From positions 1 to 57,225 of the forward strand of contig JBDKTO010000013.1 of NCBI GenBank assembly GCA_039680175.1: a stretch of 57,225 nt of DNA, in the 5' to 3' direction. The notes below the pieces were generated by a model. It made no database searches. It had not been told where the DNA came from and saw nothing but the letters and a program-made list of their open reading frames with translations. This document shows positions 50,988 to 57,225 of the stretch, in pieces; position 1 is the first letter of the stretch, and each line of letters starts with the position of its first letter. This DNA comes from Veillonellales bacterium. GTDB taxonomy: Bacteria; Bacillota; Negativicutes; JAAYSF01. The position numbers and the translations under genes were made by a program.

Positions 50988-52418
50988 GTGAAGAAATGGT
51001 TTTCGTTTCTCTTGGTCACAGTACTTATTGTTACGTTGACAGGAATTACTTACGCCGCCAGTGCGTCGTTCAGTGATGTCCCGGCTAAGCATTGGGCATA
51101 TGACGCTGTAACCAAACTAGCAGACGCGGGATTAATCGATGGTTACGGGGATGGAACTTTCCGTGGCGATAAGGCCATGAATCGCTACGAATTTGCCGTA
51201 ATGACCCAAAAAGCAATGGAAAAGTATGAACAGGCTGATGACGCCAACAAAAAATTAATTGATAGTCTATCGGCCGAGTTTGCTACCGAATTAAACCGGA
51301 TGGGTGCCCGGATTGCCAAGGTAGAGGCTAAGACCAATACATGGATAGGCGGCGATACGCGGATGCGTATCCTGGGCAATAGCCCTAAAGTCGGTAATAA
51401 GCTGCGCGGAGCGGATAGGTATGATTTTCGTCAGCGAATCAAGTTTTGGGGCACTATTAATGACAACATGATGTGGCAGGGCCGTTTAAGCAGCAACTGG
51501 GGCAATAAATGGGGTAATACCGATAGTTCTTATGGTTCAACAGCCTATTTTGACATTATGAATGTGACGGCAAAAAATGTTCTTGGTCTCGACAGCATTC
51601 GCGCCGGCCGGTCAGCCCTTGATGTGATTGGTTATGGCTTTATTGGCAAGCCAATGGCGGTTGATGGGGTGCTGATTAACAAAAAAATCGGCGATGCGAA
51701 ATTCAGCGCTTATACCGGCAATATAAAATCGGATACGGCACTGGGTACTGGCGTGACTGGTACTGATAGCGGCAATTCCAATCAGCTTACTACCGGTCAG
51801 GTGAGGTTTAATGTTAATAAAAATCTGGACATGGGATTAGGCTACTACTGGGCCGATATTCAGGGTACTAGTACCAAAACCGGACTCGGTACGCTGAATA
51901 CTAATATTGGCAGTTTTACAAGGTCTAAAGGATACGACTTATCAGTCAAGTACAAGATGGGTGATTTAACGCTTCTCGGTGATTATATTGATACTAAGCT
52001 GGTCAACCCGGTAGGGTTGCCTGACAGTCCTAACGGCTGGGTTGTCCAATTAAGCAACGGCAAAGGACCGGGGGCGACCGCCGTATACTATAACGCAGCT
52101 TTGCTGGTAGATCCGGCGAAGAAAGGGTCTGACGCCTGGTCGGTTTCCTATCGCAGCGTTGACCCCGGAACGATCCCAAGTGGCGGCGGTGGTTTTGACA
52201 CTACGGCGGTAGCATATCCGACTCAGCCTTACAACATATTTACCCATAGCACCGATAATGTGAATGCATGGTACTTAACGTATGAAAACGTGTTGGCAAA
52301 GAATGTCGTTCTCTCTTTGGAATATCAGGACTTCAAGGTGAAAAACCGGTCTCTGACCAATCTTACTTCCGACAATTTAGATAAAGCTTATAGGATGCAA
52401 TTTGAATTCTTCTATTAA
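50988..52418 (+). CDS. OmpM-like outer-membrane porin with SLH domain
   Basis: 476 residues from GTG 50988 behind GGAGGTG. Signal peptide 1-23 (KKWFSFLLVTVLIVTLTG, cut after TYA). SLH domain about 25-80 (FSDVPAKHWAYDAVTKLADAG then IDGYGDGTFRGDKAMNRYEFA). Short coiled coil about 85-110. The rest is alternating beta, ending LEYQDFKVKNRS and YRMQFEFFY, with the final aromatic residue typical for outer-membrane barrels. In Negativicutes OmpM binds cell-wall cadaverine through SLH and forms pores. A porin dedicated to the acid taken up by the operon is possible. Confidence 0.93.
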   Translation: MKKWFSFLLVTVLIVTLTGITYAASASFSDVPAKHWAYDAVTKLADAGLIDGYGDGTFRGDKAMNRYEFAVMTQKAMEKYEQADDANKKLIDSLSAEFATELNRMGARIAKVEAKTNTWIGGDTRMRILGNSPKVGNKLRGADRYDFRQRIKFWGTINDNMMWQGRLSSNWGNKWGNTDSSYGSTAYFDIMNVTAKNVLGLDSIRAGRSALDVIGYGFIGKPMAVDGVLINKKIGDAKFSAYTGNIKSDTALGTGVTGTDSGNSNQLTTGQVRFNVNKNLDMGLGYYWADIQGTSTKTGLGTLNTNIGSFTRSKGYDLSVKYKMGDLTLLGDYIDTKLVNPVGLPDSPNGWVVQLSNGKGPGATAVYYNAALLVDPAKKGSDAWSVSYRSVDPGTIPSGGGGFDTTAVAYPTQPYNIFTHSTDNVNAWYLTYENVLAKNVVLSLEYQDFKVKNRSLTNLTSDNLDKAYRMQFEFFY

Positions 52419-52500
52419 ATCTAATAGTTCCAAGAGCAGAAATAGATGTTTTGTATAAGACCATGGTGTTAGTTGCTGAAATGGGATTAACAGTGAAGGT

Positions 52501-52536
52501 AGAAGGGCTTTACCACTTAAGTAAGGCCCTTCTCTT
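52501..52536 (+). terminator. Terminator after the porin gene
   Basis: AGAAGGGCTTTAC (52501-52513) pairs with GTAAGGCCCTTCT (52521-52533) with one T-G pair, then CTTAT. Poor T run but long stem. Confidence 0.65.
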
Positions 52537-52571
52537 ATAACTATGGTTATATATCCGGGGAGATGATGTAA

Positions 52572-53390
52572 ATGAAGAAAGTGGAGGCAATTATAGCTGC
52601 CGCGGAATCCCTTAGGAATGCACTCCCAATTGATTTCGACATCGTAGTCTGCGATGCGGAGGCAAGATTTCTTCATCATGTACAACCGAAAACATTTACT
52701 ACTTCCAACATCAAAATTGGCGAGATCGCTTCAGGCGGAGTGATTAGGCAGTGTATCGATACTCAAAAAATAGTCAAGGGCATGATACCTGAGCATGTTT
52801 ACGGGGTAAAGTTAAACTCAATTATTTGTCCTATTTTTGAGGAAGACGGTGAATTTGCTGGAATCATTGGTACGGCTACCAGTTATAAAACACAGGCGGC
52901 ATTGCAGGAAGCTGCTCAGGCCATAGCGCTCACAACGCAGCAAATAACGGCAACGTTGGAAGGATTAGCAAACTCGGCGAACCAATTGGCCGATTATCTG
53001 GCTAAAGTTAGAAATGACGAGGAGAATGTTCTTGTTTGGATTAATAAAACCCACGATATCTTGCGATTTATCAGTGATGTGGCGGACAATTCCAACTTGT
53101 TGGGACTCAATGCTGCAATTGAGGCGGCACGGGCGGGAGAACAGGGACGCGGGTTTGCTGTCGTTGCTGATGAAATTCGTAAAATGGCTGTGAACAGTGC
53201 ACAATCGGTCAAGCAAATAAAAGTGATTTTGCAAAATGTGCAGAGCGAAACAAAGTCTGTAGTTGATACCATAATGAGCACAGCAGAATTAGGCGAAAAG
53301 CAGGCGACCTCTACGGAAGAATTATCGGCGGCTATGCAGCAGTTAGCAGCAGCAGCAACGGATATTGAAAAAATTTCTATGACACTGTAA
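52572..53390 (+). CDS. Short soluble methyl-accepting chemotaxis protein
   Basis: 272 residues, no membrane segments. N-terminal ~110 residues form a small sensor domain ([51 protein letters not shown]), then the receptor tip [40 protein letters not shown]. Such small cytosolic receptors occur in Sporomusa-type genomes. The E-x-G-RGF-A-V tip is complete, so it can bind CheW/CheA. Placed between the porin and the CoA ligase, it may sense the same substrate or its CoA ester; inferred. ATG 52572 behind GGGGAGATG. Confidence 0.88.
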   Translation: MKKVEAIIAAAESLRNALPIDFDIVVCDAEARFLHHVQPKTFTTSNIKIGEIASGGVIRQCIDTQKIVKGMIPEHVYGVKLNSIICPIFEEDGEFAGIIGTATSYKTQAALQEAAQAIALTTQQITATLEGLANSANQLADYLAKVRNDEENVLVWINKTHDILRFISDVADNSNLLGLNAAIEAARAGEQGRGFAVVADEIRKMAVNSAQSVKQIKVILQNVQSETKSVVDTIMSTAELGEKQATSTEELSAAMQQLAAAATDIEKISMTL

Positions 53391-53429
53391 TGTCCGAGCA
53401 AGCAGAAAAATCTTTATTAACGTAATAAA

Positions 53430-55040
53430 ATGAAAGAAGAGCGGATAAAAGTGAGTGGGATTGGATATTGGGTAACGAAGAGAGCTCAATTAAGTAATAA
53501 CAAAGTGGCTGTAATTTTTAAAAATCAAAAACTGACGTATAGTCAATTAAATAGCCGTATCAATTGTTTGGCGAACGGATTAACGCGGAGCGGGGTGGAA
53601 AAAGGAACCCGGGTAGCGGTATTTCTCTTGAATGGGAATGAGATTTTAGAGGCAATGTTTGCTTGCGCCAAAATAGGAGCGATCTTTGTTCCGCTTAACT
53701 TTCGCTTAAGTGTTGAGGAAGTAGTGCATATCTTGAATGATTGCGGTGCTACGGTATTTCTTTATCAAAGTGAATGCGCGCCGTTCGCTTATGAAATTCG
53801 CAACAAAACTTTTGTATCCTATATAATCAATGCTGGAAATCAGACGTTGGATGATAATGCTCAATACGAGGCATTTTTGGCGAGAAACGCTGATACGGAA
53901 CCTGACGTTAACGTAGATGGGGAAGAAGTGCATATGATCATGTATACGTCAGGGACTACCGGGCGTCCTAAAGGTGCAATGCTTACTCATGCTAATATGT
54001 TTTGGAATATTATTCAGGTTCTAATCGCTCATCCCATTTTGGAGACGGATACTACTTTTACGGTGGCTCCCATGTTTCATAGTGGCGCAATGACAATTCT
54101 AACTTTGCCGTTATTATATAAAGGCGGCACGGTTTTTATCGATAATAGGTTTGATCCAATTCGGGTTTTGGCAACCATTGAATATGAGAAAATAACATGT
54201 ATGTTTATGGTGCCTTCGATGTGGCAGGCAGTCACGCAAGTGGCTGATTTTGCTGAATACCAGCTGAGGTCATTGCGCTTAACTATTTCCGCAGGAGCTC
54301 CCTGCCCCGTAACAGTCATAAAATTGCTGCAAGAGAATGGAATATCATTAATTCAACAATTTGGTTTGACGGAGGCAGCACCGGTAACTATCCTGAATAT
54401 TCGAGATGCCGCTCGCAAAATGGGTTCAGTAGGTAAAGCTGCCTTTTATGCTGATGTGCGGATTTTAAATAAAAGCGGCAAGGATGCTTCCAGTGGAGAA
54501 GTTGGCGAGCTAGTGGTTCGCGCTCCCAATGTAATGATCGGATATTGGAAAAAACCGCAAGCAACGCAGGATGTTTTGCAAAACGGGTGGTTTTCTACCG
54601 GAGATTGCGCCCGGTGCGACGAAGAAGGCTACATTTATATTGAAGGCCGGAAAAAAGATGTGATTATCACCGGGGGGGAGAACGTTTATCCGGTCGAAGT
54701 GGAGCAGGTATTATACCGTCATCCCAATATAAAGGAAGCTGCCGTAATCGGAGTGCCTGATGACAAATGGGGTGAAGCCATTAAAGCGGTTATTGTCTTA
54801 AAGGATTCAAGCTGGAAATTGAGTATAGCCGATATTAAAGTTTTTTGTGAAGACAAACTGGCACGCTATAAAATGCCTAAGATACTTGAAATCGTAGCAG
54901 CATTGCCCCGTAATGCCGCAGGGAAAGTAATGAATAATTATCTACGGCGTAACCAAGTGGAACTGCCAAGTGCTACTCAGACTGCCACCCCAATTTTTGC
55001 CAATCCTACTATGCATAGAAAAGAAGCCATGCGAGAATGA
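53430..55040 (+). CDS. AMP-forming acyl-CoA ligase
   Basis: 536 residues. P-loop MYTSGTTGRPKGAMLTH; GLTEAAPVTI; STGDCARCDEEGYIYIEGRKKDVIITGGENVYPVEVEQVL; C-terminal RNAAGKVMNN with the catalytic Lys of PRNAAGK. All ten core motifs seem present. The family makes acyl-CoA from carboxylate, ATP and CoA. Acts alongside the CoA-transferase at 42260, with either different substrates or an ATP-dependent priming step. ATG 53430 has no strong ribosome site; a GTG 53451 is an alternative. Confidence 0.93.
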   Translation: MKEERIKVSGIGYWVTKRAQLSNNKVAVIFKNQKLTYSQLNSRINCLANGLTRSGVEKGTRVAVFLLNGNEILEAMFACAKIGAIFVPLNFRLSVEEVVHILNDCGATVFLYQSECAPFAYEIRNKTFVSYIINAGNQTLDDNAQYEAFLARNADTEPDVNVDGEEVHMIMYTSGTTGRPKGAMLTHANMFWNIIQVLIAHPILETDTTFTVAPMFHSGAMTILTLPLLYKGGTVFIDNRFDPIRVLATIEYEKITCMFMVPSMWQAVTQVADFAEYQLRSLRLTISAGAPCPVTVIKLLQENGISLIQQFGLTEAAPVTILNIRDAARKMGSVGKAAFYADVRILNKSGKDASSGEVGELVVRAPNVMIGYWKKPQATQDVLQNGWFSTGDCARCDEEGYIYIEGRKKDVIITGGENVYPVEVEQVLYRHPNIKEAAVIGVPDDKWGEAIKAVIVLKDSSWKLSIADIKVFCEDKLARYKMPKILEIVAALPRNAAGKVMNNYLRRNQVELPSATQTATPIFANPTMHRKEAMRE

Positions 55041-55058
55041 ATGCATGGCTTCTTTTCT
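55017..55058. terminator. Bidirectional terminator between the ligase and the convergent small gene
   Basis: AGAAAAGAAGCCATGC (55017-55032) and GCATGGCTTCTTTTCT (55043-55058), a 16-bp perfect stem, loop GAGAATGAAT. It overlaps the last codons of the ligase and the stop of the minus-strand gene. Hairpin with A-rich and T-rich flanks serves both strands. Confidence 0.85.
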
Positions 55059-55312
55059 TAAGGATCAATTAACTGTATGCTGTTGTTAAGGCTGGCGATA
55101 CTAGCTGAAACCGCGACAATACCGGTGAGATTGGTCGCTGGGTCCGCTGCCAGCTGCTCCAGAATTTCCTGCAATACCAGCATAGTAAAAAGAGCAATCG
55201 TGTTGCCGTTGGTTGCGGCTGAAACCGAAAATGCGGCTAATTTTCTGGCTCTTTCCTCTAATTCCTCCGGACAGAAGATCCTGCAGCGTTTTGTATATTC
55301 AGTCGTTGTCAC
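55058..55312 (-). CDS. Hypothetical 84-residue protein
   Basis: Starts at GTG 55312 with AGGAGG about 8 bp before it on the minus strand. Sequence begins TTTEYTKRCRIFCPEELEER, then alpha-helical ARKLAAFSVSAATNGNTIAL and LVLQEILEQLAADPATNLTG. Small, Ala-rich, no signal peptide or membrane segment. Good ribosome site and a shared terminator make it a real gene. No family recognised. Confidence 0.6.
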   Translation of the reverse strand: MTTTEYTKRCRIFCPEELEERARKLAAFSVSAATNGNTIALFTMLVLQEILEQLAADPATNLTGIVAVSASIASLNNSIQLIDP

Positions 55313-55456
55313 TTCCCGTTCCTCCTGTGCAGCTTCATCTTTGCCATTATTCTATGAATATAAGCCGCTAGTTGTCAAAGTCGAACAAAAATAAACAGGA
55401 AAATTCGATTCGGTTCAGAATATATACAGGTTAGCTTAAATAATAGAGGTGGAATT

Positions 55457-56653
55457 TTGAACTGGAAAAGAAATTTATGGTCGTTATGGTTAGGCTGTAT
55501 TTTATCAAGCGCAAGCTATACCATGATTATCCCGTTTTTACCCTTATACTTGCTTGATCTGGGGGCAGCAGAGCAGGATGTTACAGTATGGTCGGGACTG
55601 GTTTTTTCCATTACTTTTTTTGTCTGCGCGCTGCTAGCACCTTACTGGGGTCGGCGGGCGGATAAGAAGGGCAAGCGCCGGATGGTGATCCGTGCCGGGT
55701 TTTGTCTGGCAATTGTATATTTTTTAGGCTCGCTGGTGCGGAACCCGCTGGAGCTATTTATTGTCCGGCTGCTGCAGGGGTTTGCCGCCGGTTTTGTTCC
55801 GGCTTCTATGGCGATTGTGGCTTCTTCAGTGCCGGAAGATAAAATGGGGTTTAGCCTGGGTATCATGCAGACGTCCATGCTGACGGGCGGTATTATCGGA
55901 CCGCTGTTTGGCGGGGTATTATCTCATGTCTTCGGTATCCGGGCCTCCTTTGTAGTCGCAGCCGCCAGCATATTTTGCGGTACGGTGGCGGTGAGACTGC
56001 TGGTCACGGAACCAACCCGCAGCGAAATGCCTCAGACCGGCGGCAGCGTGATCAATGATCTGAAAATCGCCTTTCGCAACCGGCTGCTGCGGGAAATGCT
56101 GCTTTTGCTGATCATTGTTCAAATGGCGGTGATGGTATTGCAGCCGCTGATTACTTTATATGTCGCTCAGCTTCAGGGACAGTTGGAGGGTGCCGGGCTG
56201 GCGGCCGGCATTGTTTTCAGCCTGGCCGGCATTGCCGGCGCCATCGCCGCGCCTTTATGGGGGAGAATTGGTCAGAAAAAAGGCTTCTTCACCATTCTCA
56301 GTCTGTCGTTTTTGGGTGCCGGAGTGTTTAATATTTGTCAATATTTTGGGCAGAATATCTGGCAGTTCGGTGCGCTGCAGTTTATTTATGGACTATTTCT
56401 TGCCGGTGTTTTTCCGGCCATCAATACCATTGTGGTCAATAATACGGACGCCGATTTCCGGGGGCGGGCCTTTGGTCTCACGATGAGCGCCAATCAGGTT
56501 GGATCCATGCTGGGGCCGCTGTTTGGCGGGATAGTCAGCGTCTGGCTGGGAATCCGGCCGGTTTTTATTTGTGCCGGCGCCCTCTTGCTCATTACCGGTA
56601 TTGTTGTCCGGAGCCGGTATGACCCTGAGACAGTAAAAAATAAAACGCAATAA
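55457..56653 (+). CDS. MFS efflux transporter (MdtG/YfmO-like)
   Basis: 398 residues from TTG 55457 behind AGAGGTGG. Twelve hydrophobic segments; loop 2-3 motif APYWGRRADKKGKRRMVIR; motif C-like GIMQTSMLTGGIIGPLFGG, typical of drug/H+ antiporters (DHA1); second-half AAPLWGRIGQKKGFF. Likely multidrug or metabolite export. Separate from the sigma-54 operon by the convergent small gene. Confidence 0.9.
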   Translation: MNWKRNLWSLWLGCILSSASYTMIIPFLPLYLLDLGAAEQDVTVWSGLVFSITFFVCALLAPYWGRRADKKGKRRMVIRAGFCLAIVYFLGSLVRNPLELFIVRLLQGFAAGFVPASMAIVASSVPEDKMGFSLGIMQTSMLTGGIIGPLFGGVLSHVFGIRASFVVAAASIFCGTVAVRLLVTEPTRSEMPQTGGSVINDLKIAFRNRLLREMLLLLIIVQMAVMVLQPLITLYVAQLQGQLEGAGLAAGIVFSLAGIAGAIAAPLWGRIGQKKGFFTILSLSFLGAGVFNICQYFGQNIWQFGALQFIYGLFLAGVFPAINTIVVNNTDADFRGRAFGLTMSANQVGSMLGPLFGGIVSVWLGIRPVFICAGALLLITGIVVRSRYDPETVKNKTQ

Positions 56654-56778
56654 AGGATTTATATGAATTTTTCGAGAAATAATCAGAAGAAACAGCCGTT
56701 ACATTTTGCGTTGATTCAAAAGCTGAACGGCCACTTTTAGCAGGGGCAATCTTCTAATTTGGATAAGGGGGCTACAGA

Positions 56779-57141
56779 ATGAGTGATGGTTCGACAGACA
56801 TCCGGGATTCCCGGCCGGTGCCGCTTGCCGACAATAAACCGATCGGCGTCAATGCCAAAGAGAGGGAAGGCGTTTTTATCAACGGCTTTATCTGTCAGTA
56901 TTGCGGACTGCATTTTAACTTGTTTTCATGGAAAGCGGATCGTCACCGCTCGGCCAACACCTACTGCCCGGAATGCGGGCGAAAGGGCTCGTTCCTGCAC
57001 TATCGGAAAATATTAAGTACCAAACAGAAACGGGCTGATAATTCCAAAGAAGAAATTTTCGGTCAGGTTCCCTGGCCGGGCAGCAAGCTGGTGAACGACT
57101 CCGTCATTTTTTCCGACGAGGCAACACCGACGGGAAAATAA
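56779..57141 (+). CDS. Small zinc-ribbon protein
   Basis: 120 residues behind AAGGGGGCTACAGA. A four-Cys zinc ribbon is seen at about 36-66: FICQYCGLHFNLFSWK and NTYCPECGRKGSFLH (C-x2-C, ~25 residues, C-x2-C). The N- and C-terminal tails are low in complexity and probably flexible (PWPGSKLVNDSVIFSDEA). No catalytic domain; possibly a nucleic-acid or protein-binding adaptor. Family not recognised. Confidence 0.65.
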   Translation: MSDGSTDIRDSRPVPLADNKPIGVNAKEREGVFINGFICQYCGLHFNLFSWKADRHRSANTYCPECGRKGSFLHYRKILSTKQKRADNSKEEIFGQVPWPGSKLVNDSVIFSDEATPTGK

Positions 57142-57152
57142 TACTGGAAACT

Positions 57153-57192
57153 AAAAAGGGAAGCGCCCATAATAGGAGCGCCTCCCCTTTTT
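57153..57192 (+). terminator. Terminator after the zinc-ribbon gene
   Basis: AAAAAGGG-AAGCGCC (57153-57167) pairs imperfectly with GGAGCGCCTCCCCTTTTT (57175-57192). T run at the end. An AAAGGAG site at 57201-57207 suggests another gene begins just past the window. Confidence 0.8.
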
Positions 57193-57225
57193 CATATAAG
57201 AAAGGAGTCATTGTTGGGGTTTCCA

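Noticed and set aside
42260-55040. A plain fatty-acid beta-oxidation operon
   Set aside because: There is no enoyl-CoA hydratase, 3-hydroxyacyl-CoA dehydrogenase or thiolase; FixABCX and a sigma-54 regulator point elsewhere.

Overview
The window comes from an anaerobic, diderm member of the Firmicutes, most likely Negativicutes (Sporomusaceae-like). The strongest sign is the protein at 50988-52418: a signal peptide, one SLH domain, a short coiled coil and an outer-membrane beta-barrel, the OmpM-type architecture of Negativicutes. FixABCX with acyl-CoA dehydrogenases, a sigma-54 regulator and a type I-B CRISPR system fit this. Species was not determined.

Layout. 1-680: end of a chemoreceptor and CheW. 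973-14846: complete type I-B CRISPR-Cas locus, cas6, then cas8b-cas7-cas5-cas3, a decayed nucleotidyltransferase gene, cas4-cas1-cas2, and an array of 67 intact repeats plus one degenerate distal repeat (67 spacers). 14915-26544: IclR-type regulator, then transporter, pxpA, DUF1445 protein, pxpB, pxpC, accB, accC, aminotransferase, 2-hydroxyacid dehydrogenase and a membrane protein. 26873-28191 (minus): two CheX-type proteins, one fused to a receiver. 28290-40060 (minus): a surface/glycosylation island with a Cys/His-rich repeat protein, two giant glycosyltransferases, GDP-fucose synthesis, an Sm-like protein and a HipA-like kinase-fold protein. 40288-55040: sigma-54-controlled catabolic or respiratory module (regulator, CoA-transferase, two acyl-CoA dehydrogenases, FixABCX, MFS carrier, porin, soluble chemoreceptor, acyl-CoA ligase). 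55058-57192: small proteins and an MFS exporter.

Most interesting finding. Between cas6 and cas8b, on the minus strand, lies what looks like a complete tiny RNA gene. A good sigma-A promoter (TTGAAA-N17-TATAAT) fires into a degenerate CRISPR repeat, a 17-nt pseudo-spacer, a second degenerate repeat and a GC hairpin followed by U residues. The first 10 nt of the pseudo-spacer match the cas8b promoter at its -10 element exactly. This is the layout of a crRNA-like guide that would make Cascade repress its own operon, comparable to the known CreA/Cas-regulating RNA concept.

Other systems. The regulator gene at 40574 and the operon at 42260 share a sigma-54 promoter and a matched upstream site array, which predicts autoregulation plus control of the operon. 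The two glycosyltransferases share the same ~250-residue C-terminal domain. The pxpBC-accBC arrangement has all the parts of a split urea-carboxylase-like enzyme. All functional statements are from sequence reading; no database search was run.
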